Shown here: positions 35,795-46,380 of the stretch, piece after piece
Layout of the letters: each line of letters begins with the position of its first letter
Numbering within the stretch: position 1 is the stretch's first letter
Assembly: GCF_043641665.1 (NCBI RefSeq)
Contig: NC_092192.1
Span: 24,315,907 to 24,379,906 of the forward strand
Reading direction: 5' to 3'
DNA: 64,000 bases
DNA from: Enoplosus armatus
Lineage: Eukaryota > Chordata > Actinopteri > Centrarchiformes > Enoplosidae
Notes under the pieces: model-generated
What the model was told of the DNA's origin: nothing
What the model saw: only the letters and a program-made list of their open reading frames with translations
The model's database searches: none
Program-made: the position numbers and the translations under genes

Positions 35795-37395
35795 TATTAA
35801 ATTGATCAATCTCGTCAGAAGGAATCTGAATTCTTTTCGATACGTTTACTTCTGTCGTCTGCTTCAAAGAAAAACAGACAACTTCTTGCTGCTAAATGAG
35901 GATATTTATTTATAGCTAAATGTCTAATAACTGAATAAATAAGGGATTAATAAAGAGTACATGATGAAGAAAATAAACGGATGAATACAAGATCTTGAAT
36001 GATAAACCTTACTCAGTGGGCAAGTGAGAAGCATGTGATTTAATTATGAAAACAAAAAGCGACACTAACGTAACGCTAGGGCAGTCGATTTCATCATCTC
36101 TTATCACAGTAGCACATGGAACCTCCATGTGCTACTGTGGAGACTGTTTCAGCTGACTTCCAAAGGTGGCTGTGGGTTGGCAGCGCAGCAGGAGTTGCAG
36201 GCCGGTCTTCCTGTGAGGCTCCGTCGTTTAGCGGCCTAGCTGCAGGTTATGCTTCCAGGTCACTCTGTGAAAGCAGTGGGTCACAGAGCGGATGAGGTCT
36301 TCTAGCCGGTCTGGCAGTCTAGTTTCACAGCCAACGGCAAACGGTCTGACCGGGGCGTCGCTGGCATGGTTCTCTGGGGCAATATGGCTCTTGTGATGCG
36401 GTGGCTGAATATCGAATAAAGTTTTTCTGGCTAGACTAACTTCTTCAGCTATGTTCAGGTAACTCCGTTGGCTGGAGGAAAACTTTGAAAAAACAAAACA
36501 CTTTAAAACTGTCAGGCTTAGTGGTACAAAAATATAAAAACTTAAAAGAAAAACAAGCTCTTCAGTTCAACACTGAGGCACCCAGGTTTGCTTAGAAAAA
36601 AGATAACTTGTCCACGGACTTTAGGCAAAGGAAAAATGAAAATAAAGAAAGATGTCAAAGTTATTAAGATAACTAAGAGATGTTACTTGAATTGTGCGAT
36701 CAATAGGCTATTTTAACAACTGTGTCAAAACAAGTGGAGTTTGGGATGGAGGAAAGTGTTTGGTGCTGAAAACTTGATTGCTTTGTCTAAAACTTTAATA
36801 TTGCTGTTCATGTTTCCTGACTCTGGTGAATACTTACATCGTACAGAGATCAGAGTTGCCCTATTTTCCAGTAGAACATATGCTAAGTAATGTTAACTAA
36901 GTTACTATTTTTTTATTTACCTTTTATTTTACCTTGATTCAGGCTTAGGCTGGAAAAAAGAATATAACAGTGTTACTACACGAATGCACGTTATATGATG
37001 GGCCTGGTGGTCATCTTATCTCGGACCAGATCATAGGTGAGAGAAACAGAGAGGGAGGTTGCGTGTGTGTGTGAGAGAGAGAAAGAAAAAAGGGGGGAGA
37101 GTGGTATAGAAATAATCAGAAGAGTCATGTTGTGTCTTCATATACAGCTGTTACTTTGTTATCTTGACAAGACGGATATTTCTCAGGGGTAGAAAGTCCC
37201 TACTTTCTCTGGGAAGTGTCCCAATGACAACTTTACTATTCAAGATGTGAGAAGTCCGTTAAAGATCAGGAGAGGTCTCCCCAAAGAGGGTTCTTCATCC
37301 TCCTTGGAATTCCTCAAATTGAAGAATCAGTCCTGTAGGATGTCTGTAAATCTGGGGGAGACACTCTCCTCCATTGTAGTCACTACAGTACATAC
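35795..37395 (+). repeat. Unclassified ~1.5 kb interspersed repeat, copy 1
   Basis: It shares long blocks in the same order and orientation with 61243-62672: 'acaacttcttgctgctaaat', 'cagctgacttccaaaggtgg', 'aagaatataacagtgttact', 'gtcatcttatctc.gaccag' and 'ctctgggaagtgtcccaatg'. There is no coding frame, TIR or LINE tail. A 16 bp hairpin at 36105-36139 is present only here. It could be an LTR-type or DNA-element remnant. Confidence 0.7.
36105..36139. other. Perfect 16 bp hairpin with a 3 nt loop
   Basis: 'cacagtagcacatgga' (36105-36120) is followed by 'acc' and its exact reverse complement (36124-36139). The corresponding part of the second repeat copy (about 61525) lacks the palindrome. 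Confidence 0.9.
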
Positions 37396-37662
37396 ACACT
37401 ATTGCTTTAATAATAGATGTGCAAAATTGATAATCAAATTCTGTTGCTCCTATAGACTACTTGACTATGATAGGGTTACCCTAACCCTAACCTAACTATC
37501 AGTATTGACAAATTTCCTCTCAGCTTGTTGACATGTACTTCTCCAAGTATGAGAACATAGAAGTACTTCCTGATAAAGGCACAGGTGAGGAGAGCAGTTA
37601 TACTCCACAGATGTATGATGGAAGCCGGGAAGTTTGTCCTCAAACGTCTCAAATGCACACTG

Positions 37663-37735
37663 CTTGTGTCAATTCAATTTCAATTCAATTTTCCATTTTA
37701 TTTATTTGGCACCATATCACACCTGTTTTGAGACT
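37663..37735 (-). repeat. L2-type LINE 3' tail scrap
   Basis: Repeated 'caattcaattt' followed by 'tttatttatttggcaccata' resembles the reverse complement of the L2 tail at 43617. Confidence 0.4.
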
Positions 37736-38384
37736 ACTTTAATAAACACTTTAATTGAACTGGAAATGTTTGAAAGTTATAAGGCCTGTCTCTTCATTCA
37801 ACTTCCAGTTATGTTGTCATTACACACCGTCCAAACAGCTGTGACAAGTGTGGTGTGCTGATTGTGTTTTTATTCTCTTCAAGCCCCGGGTACTGCTTTT
37901 TGACTTGAAGACGCACAGACACATTGTTTTAAAGTTACTGATTGGATTACCTAACCAACTGGAAAAGTAAACCCAGGAGGAAATCATTTCAGATATGGAA
38001 AGCTGCCTCTACCCACTTAGTTGATTCTATTTATCTTCATTTAAGATGACTATCAGTGTAGACCAAGTAGTGGCTCTGCATTTACTACTATCTGGTGATG
38101 TCCTGGCCCAATTCAAACGCAGCAATGGAGAAAAGTGGGTGCAGGATATGAATCAATTCTGGTGAGCAGCTGCAGATGAAGGTTCCTGAAAAAATGCCTA
38201 TGGAGGTCCCTAGGCCAGCAAGGGAGGATCATGTGATTGAACAGGAGGTCACATCCAGGGACACCACCAAATCTCCTGCTGTTTTAGCTGTCAACTACAG
38301 TTGTACTTTTTTGTGCGTTTGTACTTTTGTGAATAATTTGGACAAATAACATATCTACGAGACACTCATCATAGATCTTCTCTG

Positions 38385-40375
38385 CCCAGCCTCCTGCTAG
38401 CCAATGTACAGGAGTTGGATAATAAACTGGACGACCTCCGTGCTACAGCAGATTTGACTCTGTGGGCCCTGCTCACCCCCCCCCCATGGCTCTTCTGCCA
38501 TCTGCCTCCAACCTTCACCTATTCCACTCCCCCCTCCCCCTCCTGCTCCTCACAGCCCCCCACCCCCCTGTGAGAGCTTTCCTCACACCTCGTTCCCCAG
38601 TCCCCAGGCTGACGGCACTCTTCAACCTGACAACACCACCCCTCCCCCAAAGGTCATCTCTACAGTGTGCTTCACTGCTGACCATGTTAGGAGACAGCTG
38701 ATGAGACTCCACTCCAGCAAGGCTGCAGGCCCTGATGGTGTCAGCCCCAGGGTGCTTAAAGCCTGTGCCCCCCAGCTATGTGGAGTACTTCACCATGTCT
38801 TCAACATGAGCCTGAGTCGTCAGAGGGTCCCCGTGCTGTGGAAGACGTCCTGCCTTGTTCCTGTGCCGAAGACACCGCGTCCCAGAGGCTCCAAGGATTA
38901 CAGACCCGTGGCACTGACCTCCCACATCATGAAGACCCTGGAGAGACTCGTCCTGGAGCAGCTCCGGCCCTTGGTCAAGCCACACTTGGACTTCAGTTCG
39001 CCTACCAGCCCCGACTTGGAGTGGAGGATGCCATCATCTACCTGCTCAACCGCGTCTACACCCACCTGGATAAGCCGGCGAGCACTGTGAGAGTCATGTT
39101 TTTTGACTTCTCCAGTGCGTTCAACACCATCCGTCCGGCTCTACTGGGTGAGAAGCTGATGGAGATGCAGGTGGAGGCCCCCTGTCCTGGATTGTCAACT
39201 ACCTGACTGGCAGACCACAGTATGTGCTCTTACAACACTGTGTGTCAGACAGAGTGGTCAGCAACACCGGGGCCCCGCAGGGGACTGTCCTCTCTCCCTT
39301 CCTCTTCACCATCTATACCACAGACTTCAGCTACTGCACTGAGACCTGCCATCTTCAGATGTTTTCTGACGGCTCAGCAATAGTTGGACGTATCAGCAAG
39401 GGTGATGAGGAGGAGTACAGGGCTGCTGTGGACAACTTTGTCTCATGGTGCGAGCAGAACCACCTGCAGCTCAACGTGACAAAGACAAAGGAACTGACTG
39501 TTGATCTGAGGAGGACCAAGGCGCCGATGACCCCTGTTTCCATCCAGGGGGTCAGTGTGGACATTGTAGAGGTTTACAAGTACCTGTGAGTTCACATAGA
39601 CAATAAACTGGACTGGGTAAAGAACACTAATGCCCTCTACAAGAAGGGCCAGAGCCGTCTCTATTTTCTGAGGCGGCTGAGGTCCTTCAACATCTGCCAG
39701 ACTATGCTGAGGATGTTTTATGAGTCTGTGGTGGCCAGTGCTATCCTCTATGCTGTTGCATGCTGGGGCAGCAGGCTGAGGGTGGCGGACTCCAACAGAC
39801 TAAACAAACTGATCCGCAACGGTGGTGTCAGAGAGGAGGATGCTGTCTAAGCTGCGGGGCATCTTGGACAATGTTTCACATCCTCTCCATGATGAACTGG
39901 TCGGACACAAGAGCACCTTCAGTGGGAGACTCATTCCTCCCAAATGTACAACAGAGCGACACAGGAAATCATTCCTGCCTGTGGCCATCAAACTGTTCAA
40001 CTCCTCCCTCTGAGTGTCAGACACTCAGGAAGAGACTGGAAATCTGGATCTACTTCACCTGTTCATATACTACCTCACTATTTATTCTTAAATGTTTAAG
40101 CGCAATACATATATAGTCATACACTTCAGTGCAATACATACATACATATATATATGTATACACATACATTGTTATTGTATATATTTTTTACTTCATTGTT
40201 CACTTAAATACTGTAAATGTGTATATTTTTTATTTTCTATTTCTTATTTTTATATTTTGTACATACTTTTAATTCTAAATTATGCTACTTTTTACTCTTG
40301 AATGGGAGCACCGGTACTGTACAATTTCCCCCCGGGGATCAATAAAGTATTTCTGATTCTGATTCTGATTCTGAT
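38385..40375 (+). mobile_element. Rex1-type LINE, inactivated (copy 3)
   Basis: A scrap of the endonuclease domain ('LANVQELDNKLDDLRA', 38395-38445) is followed by a deletion. The RT begins 'VRRQLMRLHSSKAAGPDGVS' (38683), then 'LTSHIMKTLERLVLEQLRPL', 'VMFFDFSSAFNTIRPALL', 'NTGAPQGTVLSPFLFT', and the C-terminal 'GQSRLYFLRRLRSFNICQTM' and 'RHRKSFLPVAIKLFNSSL'. Frameshifts near 38985, 39175 and 39820 and a stop at 39589 split it. The catalytic box is 'FSDG', so the second Asp is gone. The 3' end 'gggatcaataaagtatttct' with 'gattct' repeats ends at about 40375. Confidence 0.85.
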
Positions 40376-41433
40376 TATAATAGAATCCCTAAAATGCACA
40401 ACATACATGGTTTTAGCTTCAGATTTTTCAACAACAATTTTAAACGTTTGCATTCTTTGTCATCAACCTAGATTTCCAAGATTTTTTATTTCATTTTAAT
40501 CATCTATTTTCCTGGTGGCTTTTTGTTGACCCATTAATGGCAGAGAACAGACAGCCACCATGTGGAGTTGACTGGATGTCTTACCTGCAGCATCAATGAA
40601 GTTTCTCCAACAGGATTGAGAGACAATAACACCAGCGATGAGGCATGTGGCCTTAAAATGAATTTAGAGATGATATGACTGACTTTCATCCATGAAAAAA
40701 GTCCATGTGTTTGACAGGTTGCTATAAATCAATACGAGATGCTGATAAAGGCTGAAACATAAACCTGCCAGTGTCACCAGGTGGAACAGGGAGCTGAAGA
40801 TAATGAAGGCAGCTACAGATGTCCTTTCAAAGCTGCATTGTCCAACACAAGTCACATCTAATGGGCTCAAACTCATGTACTAGGTCTGTGTTACTTTTGA
40901 TCTCTCTGAAGAAACCACAAATGGTGATCTGACAAGGCGGTGACCTCTACTTTTGTTACTGGATGTGTCGGGACCGTGCTATGTGATGGCAGACAGTAGA
41001 CTGACAGGGCACAGAAAGTGTGTCCATACACACAAGAACCTCTGCTGAGAAATGTCTGGTCAAGTTTTAAAGAGGAGAAAGGAGGGAGGGGGTATTTTAA
41101 CAACAAAATTACGTGGGCATTCCAGTCATCAAATAAAAGAAGTACCTCTAAGCAGGCAGAGAGTCAGAAAAAGTGATCTGATGACTGAAAGGAGGTCAGC
41201 AAAAGTTAAATGTCTACGTATATCACCAATCTTCCATATTTTAATTTAATCATTTAATGTTATTTTCCAAGATCAAAATTTCCCTTTTGCAAGTGAATAA
41301 GGGACATTCAAAAGTGTGAAACCCACGAATCATTACATTTTCCATTTCCAAAGACACTCTTCACCTTTGATATACTTTTAGAAATTTACCTCTGTTGTCT
41401 TCCTCAAGGGAGGTTAAAGGTCAAGGTCAGCTA

Positions 41434-41970
41434 CACCAGTGGTTCCCAACCTGGGGGTTCCGGCCCCCATCATGGGCCGCCAAAGCTCCACGGGGGGTTG
41501 TGAAGCCCTCTTGATTGTAAGGGTGCAAGGATTTTTATATATGTGAAATATAATATACATGCATTTAATTAATTTCTGTGAGGAAGACAACTAAAATAAA
41601 GGGTCATTTTAGGAGTTTATATCTTTATTTATTATGAACCCAGGCTGCTTGGACTATTAAAACGTATGCATGATAGTGAAATTAATAGAAAATAATAATA
41701 CAGACATAGGATTGTGTTCCTTAAAATATGAGGAAAATCGTCTGATACATTGCAATATCTACAGGAAATAGTCTATTCAGAAGTTTTTACAAATTGCTAG
41801 ATTTAATTGTGCAGTTAATTGTTGCTCTTATTGTTTTAATGCAATGAATATAATGAAAAAATACATAAAGATATTTTTGTAATTGTATGTGGGTGGGGGG
41901 CAGTGGTGGTCGTCAGTGTATATACAATGGTAAAATAGGGGTCCATGAAGATTAGGTTAGGAAACGCTAA
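41434..41970. mobile_element. hAT-type repeat
   Basis: It begins 'cagtggttcccaacctgggg' with a 'ccggcccccat' block typical of fish hAT MITEs. The right end is degenerate ('ggttaggaaacgctaag'). There is no coding capacity. Confidence 0.55.
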
Positions 41971-42435
41971 GCTAAACAACAGCAGCCAGGGATTCAGTGT
42001 CATTCAAACACGCTTATTCAGCAAGGTGGATGCTTCCCAACAATACACTTTCAAGAAGGGTACAATACACCACTCTGCTGATGTTATGCTGTTATTATAA
42101 AATCTCTGACGTACAACCCCCTACAGCAATGTATGTAGTCCTCAATGCAACTGTGTATGTTGATACGGTGTCTTTTACAGCACTGTGGTACTATAGAAGA
42201 TGTAAAAAAGATTAACTGCAACTGTTAGTCTTCAGTTTCACTTTGCTGCTTGCTAAAAAAAATGCCTAAAACCTGTAACAAATGCTTTATTCTAGAGACA
42301 AATGTATGCATGATAATCGTACTTACATGTAGAGTGTTTTTTTAATTTTCATTTCATGTTTGTTGTCTTTTTTAGTCCTGTTTTTGGTCAAACCCACATA
42401 TATTTTGTTCTGTGGTCTGTTTCTAATGATTTCAG

Positions 42436-42584
42436 GTGGGCCAAAGGAGGTCATTTGATTCCAGATGTGTCAGGTGACACATATGAGGTTCTTGTGGATC
42501 ACTCTTTCTTCACTGAGCCTGTTTCCTGTGAGGTCACCAATACAATGGGCAACACCAACATCAGCAGAAACGTGGATGTTTACT
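42436..42584 (+). CDS. kirrel3l: Kirrel-like adhesion protein, exon encoding second half of Ig3
   Basis: It follows 'gatttcag' and completes the Arg codon of the 26328 exon. It encodes 'WAKGGHLIPDVSGDTYEVLV', then 'DHSFFTEPVSCEVTNTMGNT', then 'NISRNVDVY'. 'WAKGG' and 'DHSFFTEPVSC' are hallmarks of Kirrel Ig3. There is an N-glycosylation sequon (NIS). It ends one base into a codon before 'gtgagt'. The length is 149 bp. Confidence 0.95.
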
Positions 42585-43394
42585 GTGAGTGTTTGTCAGC
42601 TTTATACAACCAAGGTACGTTTCAACCGTTTGTTTTTTTGGTACAATTGACGCAGGCAGAAACCAGAAATAGGTGGTTTTTTGAATTTTTCATTTTAAAT
42701 CTCTTAAATTGCATCTACATTTGGGTCTTACATTTCACAAGATAAAGCAATAAGGGTTCTGTGCCCAGCCACTGCACCAGTGCAACAGTGCATATAACCC
42801 CATATGCGCCCCAGTGGCACCACACAGTAGAATACCTAACATTCTCCGTGAGGGGATGATGGCTGGGAACAAAATGAAGCCTACTGCTGTGAAAAAGAGG
42901 AGATGAAGGTTATGCACTGTCTCCATGCTCCAACAGGCAGGAGGGAGAGTGCATAAACCAACCACCTGATATCAATCACTCTGACAAAACACTCAGTACA
43001 GAAGCTCTGATGTTCAAGTTCTTACATCATCTCGTTTAGGCCTATGTTCTCTACAACTACGAAGAAAACGTGTTTCAGTCATTGTTTGAATTATTAAGAC
43101 TGAGAAAAGTGTAAAAATATATTCATTGTTGAAGATGGGCTGAGTCCCGGACAGCCCCAGCCCAATGACCACTGAATGTAATGTAAGAGTTTCTAACACA
43201 TGAGGTCTGATGAATAACGGAGTGCTGTACAATAGTATGATGTGTTCCGGGAAGGCTGCTCTCGTATATCCTCACTCCTTGCTGCAGAATTAAGAGCTCT
43301 GGGACGGCCTGCAAGATGGCTGACCTGAACGACTTCCGGTTCAAGCGAGGAGCAAGGAAATGACAAATAAGAGACTTGGGATGTACCCATAGTT

Positions 43395-43616
43395 TTGTTT
43401 TCATTGGTGGGTGGGCCCAGCGTTCCCTTGAATCTGATTGGCTAGTGTGCTCTATCAATTATGTTTGTGCTGTATTCTTCAAAATAAAGGTTATCCCTCT
43501 TTGCCTTTAGACAGTGCAGTGTCAACACAAAAATACATATATTGGAAAACATAAAAAGAAAGACAGACAGGGCTCTGCTCCGATCACAGACCATACTTGT
43601 ATTGGTGGCCATGATT
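43395..43616 (+). repeat. Inverted repeat arm, left (partner at 56255-56497)
   Basis: Blocks such as 'gtattcttcaaaataaaggt', 'tgcctttagacagtgcagtg' and 'cagaccatacttgtattggt' recur as reverse complements at 56255-56497. Identity is about 90 percent by eye. Confidence 0.8.
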
Positions 43617-43740
43617 CAATTAAATTAAATTGTATTTATATAGCACCAAAACAAAAGTTATCTCAGGGCACTTTTCATACAGAGCAGGTCTAGACCGTTT
43701 TAACAGGCAGAAACCTTGAACAGGACCAGGTTCTGGAGTG
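43617..43740 (-). mobile_element. L2-type LINE 3' tail
   Basis: 'attaaattaaattgtattta', 'agttatctcagggcactttt' and 'gcaggtctagaccg' are the reverse complement of the fish L2 3' UTR. It is followed on the right by an L1-like fragment. Confidence 0.65.
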
Positions 43741-43744
43741 CACA

Positions 43745-44135
43745 TCTGGTTCAGATGCATGAATGGTGTGGAAAAGCCGTCTGATATTGTGTGACGCAAA
43801 AAAATCCTGTTTGGTCGTGGTGAATTAGCTTGCCCACGTATGGCTCCGACTCCGATGAGAATTTTCTCTCTGTCCTGATACTGAAGTATTTGGAAGATGA
43901 GCGTCTGGGGACGATTAGTCTTGTCCTGGGTGGTATAGGTATGGTGGGCCCATTGAATTTCAATCCTCCCCCCTACAAGAGAGGGGATCCACACTGGTAG
44001 ACTCTCTTACAGAAACTGAATGGCATTTTCACCCTCTGCTGATTCAGTGAGTCCAACAAGTGGAGTGTTGCACCTCTGTGATCGGTCTTCGATCTTGGTG
44101 AGTTTCTGCCAAAGATTTATACATCGTTCTGGAGG
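43745..44135 (-). pseudogene. L1/Tx1-type LINE ORF1 fragment
   Basis: On the minus strand 'IEIQWAHHTYTTQDKTNRPQ' and 'LIFQILQYQDREKIL' match the RRM-to-C-terminal-domain part of L1-type ORF1 proteins (IERAHR..RP..VI....Y.DRE.IL). ORF1p of that family binds LINE RNA. The frame is closed soon after, and the upstream coiled-coil part appears at 44880-45110, separated by about 740 bp of other sequence. Confidence 0.55.
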
Positions 44136-44407
44136 CTACCCACATCATGTTTGACCGGTCTTGTGACACACACAAAAATGTATGGTCACAATTTTATGTT
44201 ATTTAATGTATTTTATTTCAAGGGTGATTTAAAGAAAACAAATGTTCAAACTTAAATAAAAGAGCTCAATTACTGCCGCTTGATAAGCCCCTTGATAAGC
44301 CCCTAGGCTTATTTATATACTGGGAGATTTCCAGTTTAACCAGCAGGAGGCAATGTGGCGCTTCACTTCTCCTTTGGACTTTCTTCGCACGGTTTGTTTA
44401 CTTCCTC

Positions 44408-44481
44408 ATTCTACTGAGCGAAGCTGTATGGAGATGTCGGCTGTTGTCGCCTGTCTCATCATTTCTCCTGTTTATACAGGT
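44408..44481 (+). other. Signal-peptide-like first-exon block, copy 1
   Basis: ATG at 44428 opens 'MEMSAVVACLIISPVYTG', a short hydrophobic leader, followed at 44480 by 'gtgaga', a good splice donor one base into a codon. A near-identical 74 bp block lies at 44758-44831. It could be a real alternative first exon, a remnant of another gene, or chance. Confidence 0.3.
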
Positions 44482-44757
44482 GAGAAATGTTTCACACACA
44501 TGTTTATTACAGTTTAAACTGACTGAAAAGTTTTGTTGATGATTGTTTGTACATGTATGTATGTATGAGTTTGTGAGCACGTGGAGAAGTACAATCTCCC
44601 GATGTGGCGCTAGCTGTAAACTTTAATTTTGTTTATACCCACGTAAAGTCGAGAGATAATACAGGTTTGACTTCAGTACATTTCAATTTTGGGTTGTTTT
44701 GTTCGTGCGACAGTTGAAGGTATTTTAGTTTAGGATGATTTTGCATGTGTGTAAATA

Positions 44758-44831
44758 AATTCTACTGAGCGAAGCTGTATGGAGAAGTCGGCTGTTGTCG
44801 CCTGTCTCATCATTTCTCCTGTTTATACAGG
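44758..44831 (+). repeat. Signal-peptide-like block, copy 2
   Basis: A direct repeat of 44408-44481 with about one mismatch ('gagaag' for 'gagatg'). Here the sequence after 'tatacag' is 'gaattc', so the splice donor is absent. Confidence 0.6.
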
Positions 44832-44879
44832 AATTCTTATCTGTTTATAGGCTCTCAGCCTGAGACCTGTAACAGTCTC

Positions 44880-45110
44880 ATATAAGCTGTTGTAGCATCG
44901 ATTCTCCCTTGTAGCGTTTTACCAACTTCGGCCTGGTGAGTGATATCCTGGCTTGTTTGGCAACTGCCGAGTTTGAAGATTCAAACCTAGTCTTTAAGGC
45001 TTGAATTTCACCGGAGAGCATTTGCTCAACTTCCTCTCTCATGGCCAACTTAACTTTATTGGTCAACTGATCCTCTTGCTCTCATAATGCTAACAAGATC
45101 GCCGTATTTG
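44880..45110 (-). pseudogene. L1/Tx1-type LINE ORF1 N-terminal fragment
   Basis: The minus-strand frame 'MTNKVKLAMREEVEQMLSGE' and 'IQALKTRFESSNSAVAKQAR' looks like the start of an ORF1 coiled coil. It probably belongs with the fragment at 43745-44135, split by an insertion. Confidence 0.4.
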
Positions 45111-45164
45111 ACGGATCCTCAGGCTGTCCTCCTTTATCTTGAGGGGCTTTCTTTTTAGTTGCAT

Positions 45165-45244
45165 GGTCTTCTTCCTTTTAAAAGGCAGAAACCTCGAGCA
45201 GAACCAGACTCTAGGTGGGCGGTCATCTGCTTTGACCGGTTGGG

Positions 45245-45279
<35 letters not shown>

Positions 45280-46332
45280 CGTAGAGACACAGATACAGAC
45301 AGACAGGCAGACAGACAGAGATGTATGGCAACACTAGCAGTAGAAATAGCAGCTATAATTATAATAATACTGGAAATATGACTGATAATAGTAGTTACAG
45401 CTGTAATACTAGCTGAGATTAATAATAGCAGCTTTAATAGTAACAGAACTACGACTAAACATAATAACTGTAGTGATGAGAGTCAGGCACCCAGGTATGA
45501 GCTCTTTAAGATATGATGGTGCCTGACCAGTAAGAGCTTTGTAAGTCAGGAGAAGGATTTTAAACTCTATTCTAGATTTTACAGGGAGCCAGTGCAACGA
45601 AGCTAATACAGGAGAAATATGATCTCTTTTCCTGGTTCCTGTCAGTACACGTGCCGCAGCATTCTGGATCAGCTGGAGAGTCCTCAGTGACTTATTGGGA
45701 CAGCCTGATAATAAGGAATTGCAATAATCCAGCCTAGACGTGACAAATGCATGGACTAATTTTTCTGCATCTGTTTGAGACAGGATCTTCCTGATTTTTG
45801 CAATGTTGCGGAGGTGAAAGAAGGCAGTCCTTGAAGTTTTTTTTTGTGGGAGTTAAAGGACATGTCCTGATCAAAGACAACTCTGAGATTCCTCACGGTG
45901 GCGCTGAAGGCCAGGGCAATGCCATCTAGGGTAACAATATCCTTAGATACTGTGTTTCTGAGGTGTTCAGGGCCAAGAACAATAACTTCTGTCTTGTCTG
46001 AGTTCAACATCAGATAATTACAGGTCATCCAGGTCTTTATGTCCTTAAGGCATGCTTGAAGCTTGGCTAACTGATGAGGTTCTTCTGGCTTGATCGATAA
46101 ATATAGTTGGGTATCATCCGCATAGCAATGAAAATGTGTGTGAAATGAGTGTTTTCTAATAATATCCCCTAAAGGAAGCATATATAAGGTGAATAGTATT
46201 GGTCCAAGCACAGAACCTTGTGGAACTCCATGACTGACTTTGGCATACATGGAGGATTCATCGTTAACATGTACAAACTGAGATCGATCTGATAAATATG
46301 ACTTAAACCAGCTTAGTGCGGTTCCTTTGATG
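45165..46332 (-). mobile_element. L2-type LINE (RT to 3' UTR), split by the Penelope array
   Basis: Reading the minus strand from 46332: '[20 protein letters not shown]', '[20 protein letters not shown]', '[18 protein letters not shown]' (an intact YADD box), '[20 protein letters not shown]', then 'RDHISPVLASLHWLPVKSRI' and 'LTYKALTGQAPSYLKELI'. After this comes the L2 3' UTR with a (GA)n run. A frameshift near 45850 and stops break the C-terminal part. The upstream RT residues ('[20 protein letters not shown]') are found at 56158-56222, on the far side of the array, in the same strand and reading order. Confidence 0.85.
45247..45275. repeat. (GA)n microsatellite
   Basis: A pure GA run inside the L2 3' UTR. 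Confidence 0.95.
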
Positions 46333-46365
46333 CCCTAACCCTAACCCTAACCCTAACCCTAACCC
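46333..46365 (+). repeat. Telomere-type repeat (CCCTAA)5 at the left PLE junction
   Basis: Five perfect CCCTAA units plus CCC (33 bp) lie exactly between the L2 sequence ending at 46332 and the PLE sequence starting at 46366. Confidence 0.97.
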
Positions 46366-46380
46366 GGGGGAAGTCGGGGG

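Larger units (their letters stand above)
26434..42435. other. 16 kb intron inside Ig3
   Basis: It contains L2 tail scraps (26725, 37663), a fish dispersed-repeat scrap (26925), LINE fragments at 31705-32541, 34740-35470 and 38385-40375, a Tc1 copy at 32639-33831, the unclassified repeat at 35795-37395 and a hAT repeat at 41434-41970. From 27016 to 31704 no gene or recognisable repeat was seen. Confidence 0.8.

Noticed and set aside
38462..38701. Pro/Leu/Ser-rich frame
   Set aside because: It is the low-complexity linker of the Rex1 copy at 38385-40375, not a separate gene.
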